Assembly: GCA_002110485.1 (NCBI GenBank)
Contig: MOWL01000074.1
Location: 124,001-188,000, forward strand
Direction of reading: 5' to 3'
Source of the DNA: Emergomyces orientalis
Lineage: Eukaryota > Ascomycota > Eurotiomycetes > Onygenales > Ajellomycetaceae
DNA: 64,000 bases
Part shown: one piece after another, positions 37,436 to 49,215 of the stretch
How positions within the stretch are numbered: position 1 is the stretch's first letter
Layout of the letters: each line of letters starts with the position of its first letter
Notes under the pieces: generated by a model
Databases searched by the model: none
What the model saw: the letters and a program-made list of their open reading frames with translations, nothing else
Told to the model about the DNA's origin: nothing
Position numbers and translations under genes: made by a program

Positions 37436-38565
37436 GTTTAGTCACTTACGGATATTAGGTCAACTAAAAACAATGAAAAAGGAGGGTATGTATATTTTAC
37501 GAGATAGCCTTTGACACTTTTGTCTAGGGCCCTCGACCTTGTATTCCATTTCCAAAACTATTCCCCCGAACGAGCGTGAAACCCCTTACATACATACATC
37601 CAGTCATACGTTCCAATGCAGGGAAAGGACATGGTTACACCAGTGGTATGTGCTGAGTCTTTTTTGCGAGTACAAATTTGCATTTTCATTGTTGCATTGA
37701 TATAAAAATTTCTCTTGCAGAGAGCAGTAGCTAGAGTCTCGTTTTCGATCTAGGTCGTTGTAATTTACCACATTGCAATCTTGAGTTATTACTATATATC
37801 CTTCTATCGCCTCTAGAGATATTCCAAATGCCTTCTTCCAGCTTTGCCATCAGCATCAGATATGACCTTCCCCGCAGAGACCACCCATCGCGACGTGCTT
37901 ATCTAGCGCTATTTAATCTTCAACCCAGCGCTTCTTCTCCTGGCACCTGTAACATATACTATAACTACGCTGTCCCAAATCAATTGACACCCGCTTCTCT
38001 GATTGCATCTTCTGTGCAGTAAACTGATAGAAGATGAATGAGGTTCTTCTTGATTCTCTGGATTTTCTTCCCTTGTCAAATCCATGGGATGCATGGATTT
38101 GTTTGCCACATCAGGTATCTAAGATATCATGATATACCACCCACATCAGAATACAGTTGCTCAACGCAGTTGATGAGCAGGTGATAACATTTCATTAAAT
38201 TAATCTCTTTCTCATAATAAACAACACAGACCTGTCATTATCCTGTGAATGCTCTTTTCTTTCACACAGTCTCTCACCTGATATTTTCTTAATATCATAC
38301 TGGATATTTATCAGATATTGTTCATTCCACTACACTTTTAATCCTAATTTTTGGCTTATTGATTCATTCAAGTCAAAGAATTGTCTATTTAGATATTCTT
38401 TTTCACAATACAGAGTGAGTTTTGTCTCTGAATGTAATGTGTGTCTTGAACAACACGTTTGTCCCTTTCTTCTCTTATACCCTTTGCACATGGTGATTTC
38501 GTTTCTGTAGGCTATCTACCTCGTACACGTTGGGCGTCAATTCCAACCATCAATCTCAATCAATC
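37436..38565. other. Intergenic
   Basis: About 1.1 kb between two plus-strand genes: the 3' UTR of RSD1 and the promoter of the next gene. A tag acceptor-like site just before 38,512 could end a 5' UTR intron, but no coding exon is visible upstream. Confidence 0.45.
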
Positions 38566-40157
38566 ATGGGAAACAATGCTGACGCTCCCAGTCCGCTAAC
38601 CAGTTTTCCACTTCTCCAACCAGAGCAGATTATGGGCCCACAACGCCCTTACATAGCGCCTCACGGTGCTGGCGCATACCAGGCAGAGACCTACGATTCC
38701 CTGCGCTATCATATCGACCGGCTCCAGGGTATGCTCAACGCCACTGAAATGGACTTACAGCATACCAGAGGTAAACTAGAGGAAGCCCGCGCCGCGGCCC
38801 AGCGTGACCGTAACGTGATTCGCAAGATGGAGAACCGAATCACAGAGCTAGAAAACACGGTCAACAAGCAGAAGGCAACAATTAGCACACAGAGCAAGAC
38901 GATTTCTTCCGCCTCCAAGTCCAAACATCGCGCTTTGTCTTTCACCTTCACCACTCCGCAGCACCATTTGACCAACGGCCAGGAGGCAACTCGTGTCTCG
39001 CGTTATCAGCACGTCTTCGATAACCCACCACCCAAATTTGGACTTGGAGATCCCGCTACCCCTAGGTCTGCAGGAAATCAAGCTACTAATGCTACTGGTG
39101 GCGCTGGTGGCGTTGGTTCCAATAATTTTAATACTAAAGCAACTGCCATGTCTGCACTTGAACGCTTGAATGCATTTGTGCCCCCTATTGGATCCAAGGC
39201 TGCTGCGGAGGAGAAAATTGTCCCGCTATCCTCCTTGCCCATGAACCCGCCAGAAGGCATGATGATCATGGAGGAGACCAACTTCAGCGCAATGGACTTT
39301 GGGTATAAGTTCCATTCCCTATTCCAGAAATCTGAAACATTCGGACACCTATACATCAACTCGTCAAGCGGATATACAGACAACATGATTGATTCTGACG
39401 CTACGGTGCACTTGATGCTGGCTTCCCATCCAGATTCAGTGTCCGCCCTTCTGGCAGACTCATCGACGCGATTCGTGCTCTTGATCAAGGCGATAAACTC
39501 CTACCTTATCAACAAGGTGCTTCGCATATGTGTCGTTAGTGGCTTCGATTCCACTGCAGACTCTGAGATCGGCCAAATGATGTCGCTCCTGTATCCTGGT
39601 ATGCCTTCAATTTCTGTCCGTCTCTTTGCTAATATACTCTTGCCCTTCATCATTTACCGATATTAAATTATACTCCAGACGCCCCCACTACCGTCCGCGC
39701 CCTCCTCTACGAAGCCATGCGCCGCCAAGTAAATCGCATCCGCAACAAACCCCTCTTTGCAAACTTCTACAACAAACGCAAAAACGAGCACGCAACGGCC
39801 CTCTTCCGTCTAATCTCGCACCTCGTGCAACGCAACCACCCAAACATCTGGACCGATTTCGTCACGATAATTGAAGAAGCGCACGCTCTCGCGCTAACCA
39901 TGTTCTCGGGTCCCTACGAGTTCCAGCTCCACTTCGCGGAGGTCGGAGACCTGTTTGATGCGCATTCGATGTTCAATCGTGACACGGCGCTGGTGCGTGG
40001 TGGCGACCCGCAGACGCTGATGAGGAATTGTCATCGCGTTAAACTGAGTGTTACACCGACGATTTGGTTTCGGAATAATTCTGTGCCAGCGAATGAGCCG
40101 ATGCAGATTGTTAATATGGGGCACGTTGTGCTTTCACCGCTAGTAATGAATAAGTAG
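38566..40157 (+). CDS. Conserved fungal protein with coiled coil, unknown function
   Basis: 503 residues in two exons, 38566-39598 and 39679-40157 (80-bp intron, GTATGC donor). The start is the first ATG (MGNNADAPSPLTSFPLL); the open frame extends upstream only through non-ATG codons. Residues about 40-110 form a strongly predicted coiled coil (RYHIDRLQGMLNATEMDLQ, then VIRKMENRITELENTVNKQK). A Ser/Thr/Gly-rich linker follows, then a C-terminal domain of about 280 residues with an all-helical look: FVLLIKAINSYLINKVLRIC, RALLYEAMRRQVNRIRNKPL, ALFRLISHLVQRNHPNIW. I do not recognise a named family. The ordered C-terminus and clean splicing argue for a real, conserved gene. Confidence 0.85.
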
Positions 40158-41503
40158 GACTTCTGCTGTTGGAAGCAGAAGTCTGAGCTTTCAGCGTTTC
40201 AAGTTTTTCAACCATAGGTTGAGGGGTTCTGGTCTATGGGAGATCCAACTAATTCAGGTGATGCTGGATCTAGCAACGCCAGCTTTGGCAAACTTATCCT
40301 TGGATCTGGAGTCAGCTTGGGCTACCTAGTTCAATATGTCGAGGAATTGGTCGAGTCTAATGGGATATATTATGGTGCTGTGGGATTGTTTCAACACCTA
40401 GTGCGTTGGAAAGGTTCTTTTGCGTCAATCTGTTCTACCTTTCTTTTTCCCTTTCTTTGTCTTCTGTTTCTTTTCGACTCTCTACCGAGGCTCGTATTTT
40501 CCAGTCCAAGTCTAATGATCCGTCATGCGTGAGCTGGAGGGTTTCCCGAGTAATGCTCTCATTGCTTTCCCTGCCCTGTTGAATATCTTTTCTCTGTTAT
40601 GGTGATTTCGACATGGTTTTCCATACTAAACCTGACTGATGGAGATGTATGTACGGAGTACGCTGCAATTGAAATCAAGTAATTAATTAAACCGAAAACA
40701 ATCGAGTTCATCAATTCCTTGATTCTTCTTGCTGTTTTTTAGTCTTTGCTGTCAAAATGACCACCCCACTTGTTAGGTCATTATTGTTTTGTATAATTAA
40801 CCACCTGGGGTTTGTAGAGTTAAGAAACAAAGAGAAAAAAAAAGGGTAATTAAACCCCAAAATACAGCTACAAAACGAACATTCGTATACATTCTTGATA
40901 ACTGATCAATTCTGAGTTTTGAACTTGCTATTTTCCTTAAATATTGTCTCTCTTCTGCGCCCTACTCAGTCGGCTATTTTTGCTGCCTGAGAGAGTGGAG
41001 ATCTTCGCCCCTGTTTCAACAGCCACATCCAAGTTTCCTCTCTGCTGCCGTGGCGTGACATTTGTGGCATTAACTAGTTATAGTGACATGAGCCAAGTTT
41101 AGCCTGTTCTTGTTTTTGTTGGGATAAATATTCTTGGCCTACATCTTTTGTATTTTGTATTTTTTTTTTTATTCCTACGTAGTAATTCGTTTGAGGCTGA
41201 ATCTATATTAAAGTGTTATATATATATTCACCCCTTTTTCTAGACAATATAAAAACAGCCTTCAGTGAACAATAAAAGTGTATAAAAGACGTTGCAATTC
41301 TTACTTCCTTCGCCCACTTCCAAGCAAACTAAAAAACAACCAGCCAACCAACAGAAATCCGGCAGACACCAGACCTTTGTATTATTATTTACTAGTATTA
41401 ATAAATAAAGTCCGCGATCCCACCAGCGGGACACTCATCTCCCGCCGCATTTCCCTCCTCTCTATCTCTACACCATATACTCGCCGTCGATGTCGCTGCT
41501 CCA
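40158..41503. other. Intergenic upstream of PTC6
   Basis: About 1.35 kb, AT-rich, with T-runs near 41,160. Contains the promoter and leader of the PP2C gene. The short frame at about 40,236-40,532 has no supporting similarity. Confidence 0.45.
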
Positions 41504-43583
41504 ATGAACTCCGGTGCAGTAAAGCGTGCGACTGTTCGCGCTTGGACGCTGGCTGACAGCTACAGTACGTTTAAAATAAAACTATTCTTATTTATTTCCC
41601 TGCATTTTGCGAAATATACGAAAAAAACCCAACGCTACATGGAAAGTCCTTTACTGACCAACATTGCGCTCAAATTCAGGCTTCATCGCGACTTTCCTAC
41701 GTTGTCGCCATAGCACCAATGCTGAGCACCAACATCAACCTCAACCTCAACCTCAACACCAACTTCACCAGCAGCAGCAGCAGCAACAGCAATACCAGCA
41801 GCAATACCCCCAATACCACCAACGACGACGGCAACATGATGGAGCCTACCACCGCTCCGGCCGCCACTTTCACGACTACTTCGTCACCCACCTCCCCTCC
41901 TCCTCGCTACATCCCGACTCCCGCGCTTCTCCAGGCCCTCACCATAAATTACCCCGTTCAGCTTCGACACCCCACACCGCCAATGCAGCACGGGGCCCTT
42001 CTCCGGCCACCGTGCAGCCACCCATCGGCATTTCGCGCGAAACAACCGTCGTCCGCATCCCGCTGCGCAGCGCTAAACACCATTTCGGCGTCAGCGCTGC
42101 GCGGGGGACGCGCCCTACAAACGAAGATACATATCAGGCTGGTGTGATTGATATACCAGCCTTTGCACGGCGCGCACCGCTGTCGTTGACGATTGGGGCG
42201 CGGTCTGCGGCTGCGGCAGTGGCAGCTAGGGGGGCAAGAACTGTTGGTAGCGGAGAAGGAAAAGAGAGGGGAGAGGTAGAGGACCAGAATAGGGCGGCGG
42301 AGAGTGCGAGTGGGGATCCACAGGTGTTTTATTTTGGGGTGTTTGATGGGCATGGTGGTAGTGAGTGTAGTGAGTTTTTAAGGGATTACTTGCATGAATA
42401 TGTGCAGGATACGGCTGTGGCGTTTGAGATGCAGTCGAGCTTGAAGAAGGATATTGAGACTGGCGAGAGAGTTTTGGGGACGGGGACTGAGAGCTCTGGT
42501 GCGGAGAGGGAAGGGGAATCGGAAAGTGGTGGTGGTTCGACACAACGCAGGAAGGAGAGAGAGTCATTACATCTACAGGGTGACCTGCCTGTTGTCCAGC
42601 GGGCTAATCGGCAGAAGATTGGGGAACTGGAGAAGGAATTGGTAGTCAGCTGGAGGAATCTAGTAGGGGGCTACTATCGACGATTCCGCCCACCGCACTT
42701 CTCCTACTCTGGCGAGCACCACTCATCCATACACAGGTCTCTCCAGATCACAACTAATCCGCATGGCGGCGCCACAATCGAAGAACTGCTCGAATACGCC
42801 TTTCTAAAAGCAGACTTCGACTTCGTCTCCGCCCAAGCCGCCAAGCAGGACGATGACCTCGTCCACGCCGAAAAGCCCCTAAACGAATCCGACATCCTGC
42901 ACAACCCCAGCCGATCCCGCCATCCCGTCATCGGTGGACCCCATCGTTTCAAAGGTGGCAGCACAGCCAGCATCGCCATGATCTCCACCCCAAGCCCAAC
43001 CCCATTCTGGCACCCGTCCACCCCTTCCTCCCTCGTCGTCTCCCACGTCGGCGACACCCGCATCCTCCTCTGCTCCACCGCGACAGGTCTCGCCATCCCG
43101 CTCACGACAGACCACCACCCATCTTCTCCGATCGAAGGAAACCGCCTCCGTCGCTACGCCGCGACATTCGTCACAGACTCCTTTGGCGAAGAGCGCATGA
43201 GCGGGCTCGCCAACACACGCGCCTTTGGCGACATGCGATCCAAGCGCATCGGGGTCTCCGCTGAGCCGGAACTCCGGCGCGTGGAGATGGGCCCTGCGGA
43301 GTATTCGTTCCTGGTGTTGATGACTGACGGGGTGAGCGGAGCGATGTCTGACCAGGAGGTGGTGGATGTTGTGAAGGAGGCGCGGACGCCGGATGAGGGG
43401 GCTAGGGATGTTGTGGGGTTTGCGACGGAGGTGGGGGCTGATGGGGATAATGCGACGTGTCTTGTTGTTAGGCTGGGTGGGTGGGAGAGGAGGCTTGAGG
43501 GAGGCTTAGGGAGTATGGGGACGAAGGAGGAGAGGCTGTGGAGGAGGGAAGAGGCGACGGATCCGAGGCAGAGGAGGAGATGA
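41504..43583 (+). CDS. PTC6: PP2C Ser/Thr phosphatase, Ptc6-like (probably mitochondrial)
   Basis: Metal-dependent PP2C/PPM phosphatase. 654 residues in two exons, 41504-41564 and 41680-43583; the 115-bp intron has a GTACGT donor and CAG acceptor. The first 35 residues (MNSGAVKRATVRAWTLADSY, then FIATFLRCRHS) are Arg-rich and nearly free of acid, like a mitochondrial presequence. Catalytic motifs in order: RGTRPTNEDTYQ, FYFGVFDGHGGSE (metal-binding Asp), VSHVGDTRILLC, LANTRAFGD, LMTDGVSGAMSD and DGDNATCLVV. A His/Gln/Pro-rich segment of about 45 residues lies between presequence and catalytic domain, and a long insert (about residues 250-330) interrupts the domain, as in fungal Ptc6. Ptc6 in yeast acts on mitochondrial pyruvate dehydrogenase; that role here is inferred. 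Confidence 0.88.
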
Positions 43584-45322
43584 GGGTTTTTGATTTGGAT
43601 GTGATGGATGGGTATTGAAAGACGGGGTGTGGAATGGAGGGGAGGATCTCTAATGTGTTCTACGTTTCATACGTCGTTTTATGCTGTGCATCTTGGGTTT
43701 TATTTAGCGGTGCATCTTTCATCTTTCATTTTTCATTTTTTATTATTCTCTTTATAAAGACGGATCGATTTCCAGGGATACAGATAACCAACCATTATCA
43801 CAAAAAGTAATTTAGTAATTGATAATATGCAAGATAGACCTCTACGTAAATTATATAAATATTGGTTCCATTCTATTAACTGCCTTTCTACCCCTGGCCT
43901 TTTCATTCTTCTACCTCGATATCTCATATACAAAGGGCTATCAAAAATCGATTTCATTCAGTTGAAGTCTATCGATTCCTCACGAACTCCGCTGTGGAAT
44001 ATATGTTCGTATTTGGATCGCCTGTAATCCGAAGCCGTAATATCTATCGGCTCAGAGGCAGAAAAACAACCACTAATACAACAGTGGAGGGACGTCTTCT
44101 ATCTTTCTTACAGTTATTTTAATTCTTCGTAGTATCATTCTCCTGAGCACAAGGCTAGCAGCGAGCATAAAATACCCCTGAATACTTGGCATCCATCATA
44201 TCTATTTAATTAGTTCACAAAATAATAATAAAAACCCCCCAGGATCGGCAAAAATAATAATAATAATATTATTAGAATACAAGAGAGAGAGCAAAAAATT
44301 AAAAATTAAAATACAAAGATAGAATAAAAATAAAAGAAAAGAAAACCACAGAAAGTATTCAATTATTTTATGCAATTTATTATTTATTTATTTTTAACGA
44401 AGTAATCATTCTTCTTGCGGGGCAGAATTACTTCCTTTAAAGCCACATTTCTCATTATTTTCCTTTCCGAATTTTTTCTTCCTCGATATTTAACTATTTG
44501 ATGGTTAACTAAATTATTAAGTAACTAATAAAAATGCCCCGAGTGACGTCGCAAAGTTAAATAATCCCAGCTGGAATTTTATTCTGCTGCTTGGTGTTTA
44601 TTTCGTCCCCGTCTTTTCTCTAATCAGCACATTCTTCCAGCTATTCCTTTCCTATATATATATAAGATATTCCTTTGAAAAGTGAGTCCCAGCTGCTATT
44701 TCCCTGTCTCAAAACTGCAAAATAAATACAAAATACAAAATAAACACAAGCCTTCTGAGACCATTTCTTTCCTCGCGCCGAAAACGCAGGCGTGTTCTGG
44801 CTTCGACACTTTTCTCCCGCATCGCTCACTTCGGAACATATATATATGCCCGATATAAGACACAGTCTACGGAGTAATACGCTGTCTATACTCAAAGAGC
44901 CTACGTTTGCTAATCTTTGAATTGTTGTTTGCCCACAGTTTCCCCCTTGATTGTGCCCTCTCTCTCTCTCTATATCTCAGCTCCCTCGAATAAAAGCATC
45001 CATTTTGCTCCGCTACATACGCTTCCACCAACACGCTCCTTATCTTCCTCACACATCCCCGCATAACCCATTGATACCACCAAAGCCCCTCGCCATAAGA
45101 CACCCTCCTCCTCCGGGCTAGCTACAATAATACCTCCTCGACCTCGATCATTCCCAGCCCACCTTCACCTTCATCACGGTTAAGTTGTCATCATCACGGT
45201 TACTAAGCCCGGAGCTCCGATCCGGCAGCTCCGCAATCCAGTGGTTTACTTCTTTTCTTTCGTTTGTATAACTGTTCAGGCCCCGTGGGGAGGGATTCCG
45301 TTTTAACAACCATTTTACAACC
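43584..45322. other. Intergenic, AT-rich, upstream of PIS1
   Basis: About 1.7 kb of strongly AT-rich DNA with (TAA)n-like runs near 44,222-44,275 and a CT-rich leader near 44,960-45,180. No gene-like frame. Confidence 0.5.
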
Positions 45323-46032
45323 ATGAGTATGCGCACGCGAAAACAGAAGGCCGTAGCTACAGGCGCAGGTTTAGCGACGCCCACGTCTCATGATGAGATG
45401 GAGGATTCCCTGACCGCCGTCAATGGTTCTGTGCGCAAGAACAACTACAATATCCTTTCCTCTACCTCCAAGCGGAGACGATCCCGCTCCCCTGCCGTCC
45501 CAGCGGAGCAGAGAGAGAATATATTCCTCTTCTATCCGAATATAATCGGTGGGTCTCCTACTTCATATTTGCTTGGAACCTTTGCCTCCGCTCTCGTTGC
45601 TAACCTCCCGTCCCCGTTTCCTTGATCAGGCTACTTCCGCGTTTTTCTCGCGATCGCCTCACTCTACTATATGCCTCTGCACCCTCGAACCTGCTCCCTC
45701 CTCTACAGCGTATCATGCCTACTCGACGCCCTCGACGGCGTAGCAGCCCGCCATTTCAACCAGTCCACGACCTTCGGTGCAGTGCTGGATATGGTGACAG
45801 ATCGATGCACTACAGCTTGCCTGTTGGTGTTCCTGAGTTCCGCATGGCCGCGATGGGCGATTCTGTTCCAGGGACTGATCAGTCTGGATCTGGCGAGCCA
45901 CTACATGCATATGTATGCGACGTTGACAATGGGTGGTTCGGGCCAGAGCCACAAGAAGGTCGATTCCAGCCGGAGCTGGATTCTGTACCAATACTATAAT
46001 AGCAGGGTGAGACTTTATATTCCGCTTTAACA

Positions 46033-46070
<38 letters not shown>

Positions 46071-46510
46071 AATAACCAACCATCACTAACCCTATCTTCG
46101 ATACTCTCCAGACCGTCCTCTTCATCTTCTGCCTCTTCAACGAGCTCTTCTTCATCGGCCTCTACCTCCTCTCCTTCTCTTCACCCACCTTATCCCCTTC
46201 CCTCCTCCAACCGGTCGGCGGGGAAGTAGGAGTAGGGCTGGGCACCGCCTCCGCCCAGCCAGGCTCCCCAGCCCTCGCCCCGCTATCCAGCCTCTTCTCC
46301 AGCCCTTGGAGCGCTGGCGCCCTCGAGCTCGCCCGCGCCAACAAGATGGACAGCTTCTGGCCCTGGGTCATCACTGGCATATCTGCACCGATAATGGCAG
46401 GAAAACAATTCATCAATATTGTCCAGATGGTTAAGGCTAGCCGGTGGCTTGCGGAGGGAGATCTCTTGAGGAGGAGGCAGCAGGGGTTGTCCATGGTTAA
46501 GAAACGGTGA
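45323..46510 (+). CDS. PIS1: Phosphatidylinositol synthase (CDP-DAG-inositol transferase)
   Basis: ER membrane enzyme making phosphatidylinositol from CDP-diacylglycerol and myo-inositol. 333 residues in three exons: 45323-45548, 45630-46006 and 46112-46510. The CDP-alcohol phosphotransferase signature D-x2-DG-x2-AR-x8-G-x3-D-x3-D is complete: D108, D111-G112, A115-R116, G125, D129 and D133. Exon 1 encodes a charged cytosolic tail ending in KRRRSRSP, then FLFYPNIIGYFRV, the usual lead-in to the first helix. A Pro/Ser/Gly-rich loop interrupts the C-terminal half. The product ends in a dibasic MVKKR, compatible with ER retention. Intron 2 is filled by a (TA)n tract. Confidence 0.94.
46031..46067. 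repeat. (TA)n microsatellite inside PIS1 intron 2
   Basis: About 35 bp of TA repeat inside the 105-bp intron 46,007-46,111, so over a third of the intron is the repeat. Confidence 0.9.
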
Positions 46511-47844
46511 TGATAATAGTCATGCTTCCTTCATCCAAATCGAAATCGGGGATTTTTTTTTTTTTCTTCTTCGATTACCTTTGTAATGAAAATATCCCCA
46601 TTTGTTTGTTATTTTTATTACTTTTGCCCTATCCACGGGAGAGAGTGTGGGCTCGGTTCGCTTCGGTTTGGTTAGTACTTTTCTTTTGTAATTCTTTTTC
46701 TTTTTCGTCTTGTTTCTATTTCATTTTACGCACCCCGTGGGAGTATATTTTTCTGGGTAGGCGGGCATATGCGAATTGGAGAGAGAACGAAAAACACAGG
46801 GTGGGTTGGTGTGAGCAGGATAAATGATCTTTTTTATCCTTTTCTTTTCTTCTTACGCTTCTCCTTGTCTTCTAGTTTTCTTCTTGTCTTTTTACATTTT
46901 TGTTTTTCCCAGCTCTGTGCATAAAATATCTCATTCATTTGCTAGATGGATCCAAGCATTGATTTCATTGTTCACTCGCTTTCTCTTCTTTCTTCTTCCT
47001 TTTTTTCGTCTTTGTTTCTCTTTTCCCGCCTGGTTCCGGTTCTTTTTATTTTATTTTAATTTTATTTTAGTTTTTATTAATTTCTTCTTTCTCCGTATCC
47101 TGCAGGACCCTTGAACTTCGGCCCTTTTACTATTATTTCTAATTATCTTTACTTTCAAAACTTTTTCTATCGTCCCTACCATCACTAATTTTTACCTTAG
47201 TTTTTTCCAGTTCTCTTCGTCTTATTATCTTTTTACTCTTCATTTCTCTTTTTTCGCCCCGCATCATTCATTTTCTTTAGTATTGTTCATATTTTGTAAT
47301 TTTTTGTCTGGTTGTAATGTCAGCCTTTCACTTTTTTTCCCCTATTTTTCCAATTCATTCCTCTTGTAACAGTTCACTTTAATTTCGCATTTAGCATTTT
47401 AAAATAATATCATAAGCAAGCCTGGCTCCCATCTGGTTTGGGAGTTTTCTTATTATCATTATAGAAACTGAACTCTTCCTTGGTTTCCACTCAAGAAATT
47501 TCCGTCATCCAGTCCCTCTCTTTTGATGTGAATCCTTGGATGAGAACACTGTCACGTGATCTGGCGTCTGTTGTTTCGTTTTGTTCGACGTCTGAGTGGT
47601 TGTATTGGCAGCTTTCTACTGGGGGCTATATATGCTCTGTGCGGGGCGCTAGTCCGTACTAGGAAGCCCACGGCTCCCACACGTTTTTGCATAATTTACA
47701 CGCGCGCCAACTCTCCGCAACAAAAACATCCCCCACTCTGCATCTATACCTGGCCAGGGGAATTTCTTTCGGAGCTTACGGATCACTCCCATATAGCCTC
47801 CTACTCCCGATGAACTTGTATCCGTGATTGCTTTCCCATTTCCA
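46511..47844. other. Intergenic, T-rich (PIS1 3' region / APC10 promoter)
   Basis: About 1.3 kb. 46,540-47,400 is unusually T-rich on the plus strand; open frames there encode only Phe/Leu/Ser-rich low-complexity peptides. No gene is supported. Confidence 0.5.
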
Positions 47845-49215
47845 ATGCCCCGCCACGGTCTTCGACGGGGCGCTGGCGGCCACTCCGCCTTCCCGAGTGA
47901 GGACGGAGCTTCCGCCTCAACTCCATCTAACGACCGAGCACCCCGCCATCCCAACTTTGAGGCTCCAGCTCCAGGCCGCACCCCACGTGCGGAAACATTT
48001 CCCACAAACAGTACACATAATCGTATGCATAATTTATCCATTGCGGGTGATCCTGACCTAGCGGATACTGAGGAAGATCTAGAAGAGAGCGGGGAAGGGC
48101 TTGACGAGGATATTGATATTGATGATATTGAAGATGAGGGTGAGGACGGGGAATTGGGAGATGAGGAGGGCGAAGAGGATATGGAGGATCAGGAAGATGA
48201 TGATTATGATGGTATATATATGATCCCAGCATGGTACGGAATATCCATCCCTTTTCTAACAGGTTTCCTAGAAAAACACACCTCCGCGCCCATCCCCGCC
48301 AACCTGCGCGAGATCTCCTCCCTAGCCTCCTGGACAGTGTCGACTCATAAGCCGGGCTGCGGTATCACAGCCCTCCGCCACCCTTCCCCATCACAGTTCT
48401 GGCAATCTGACGGTCCCCAGCCACACACACTCACCCTACACTTTTTCAAACGTGTCGCTATCGTCCGCATCCGCGTATACCTAGACTTCGAGCTTGATGA
48501 GAGCTACACACCTACTAAAATGATATTTCTGGCTGGGATGGGGGGCAATGATCTTGTGGAGTTCGCCACGTGGCAGGGGGAAGCGCCCACGGGGTGGGTG
48601 GATATTGATTTACAGGGTGTTGGAGGCCGACATGCGAAGACGGGACGACGCAAGAGTAAGAGTCATCATCGGAAAGGTAATAGTAGTGGGGATTTAAACG
48701 GGATGAAGGGAAGAATGGGTATGGGAGCGGGAGCTGGGACGGGAACGGGAACTTCAAGGCAAAGACATGAGGCTCATGACCATGAAATGCTCGATGACGG
48801 CTTATGTGACATTGATGACAATAACAGTGAAAATGACGACGATGACGATGACGATGACGATGACGACGACGACGACGATGGTACCGACATGGACCCATCA
48901 TCCGGCAATGTCCTCAAAGCCATGGTAATCCAAGTCCGCATCAGCGAAAACCACCAAAACGGCAAAGACACACATGTTCGGGGTTTCCAGGTGTTTGCGC
49001 GTGATGATCGCCGCCTTATCCGACCAAGGCGCGACAGCGCGCGCAAGTCTCTCAGGGCCCATGGTGCGACTGGCGGCAATGGGACTGATGCGAGGAAAGT
49101 TCGCGCTGGTTCGTCTACAACTGCGGATCAGGACGGGGGCGCTGCGGATGATGGGGAGGTGTTTAGCCCGGCATTTGATGAAGATGATTGGATGGGTGAA
49201 ATGGAAATTCGATAG
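47845..49215 (+). CDS. DOC1: Anaphase-promoting complex subunit 10 (Doc1/APC10)
   Basis: Substrate-recognition and processivity subunit of the APC/C ubiquitin ligase. 456 residues if read without an intron, from the first ATG (MPRHGLRRG). An acidic disordered N-terminus (about residues 60-125) precedes the DOC domain: ASWTVSTHKPGCGITALRHP, FWQSDGPQPHTLTLHFFKR, RIRVYLDFELDESYTPTKM, then KAMVIQVRISENHQNGKDTH and VRGFQVFARD. A long Gly/His/Asp insert, with an uninterrupted run of 15 Asp, splits the DOC fold between ATWQGEAPTGWVDIDLQGVG and the last strands. The protein ends in Ile-Arg, the IR tail that docks on APC3/Cdc27 TPRs. The stretch 48,212-48,262 (51 nt, GT...AG, in frame) may be a short intron; removing it gives 439 residues. 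Confidence 0.92.
   Translation: MPRHGLRRGAGGHSAFPSEDGASASTPSNDRAPRHPNFEAPAPGRTPRAETFPTNSTHNRMHNLSIAGDPDLADTEEDLEESGEGLDEDIDIDDIEDEGEDGELGDEEGEEDMEDQEDDDYDGIYMIPAWYGISIPFLTGFLEKHTSAPIPANLREISSLASWTVSTHKPGCGITALRHPSPSQFWQSDGPQPHTLTLHFFKRVAIVRIRVYLDFELDESYTPTKMIFLAGMGGNDLVEFATWQGEAPTGWVDIDLQGVGGRHAKTGRRKSKSHHRKGNSSGDLNGMKGRMGMGAGAGTGTGTSRQRHEAHDHEMLDDGLCDIDDNNSENDDDDDDDDDDDDDDDGTDMDPSSGNVLKAMVIQVRISENHQNGKDTHVRGFQVFARDDRRLIRPRRDSARKSLRAHGATGGNGTDARKVRAGSSTTADQDGGAADDGEVFSPAFDEDDWMGEMEIR
48835..48882 (+). repeat. GAC/GAT poly-aspartate tract in DOC1
   Basis: Run of mixed GAC and GAT codons encoding 15 consecutive Asp inside the DOC-domain insert. Mixed codons suggest it is not a very recent expansion. 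Confidence 0.85.

Noticed and set aside
46507..47114. Two adjoining frames of about 100 codons after PIS1
   Set aside because: Phe/Leu/Ser-rich translation of a T-rich 3' region.
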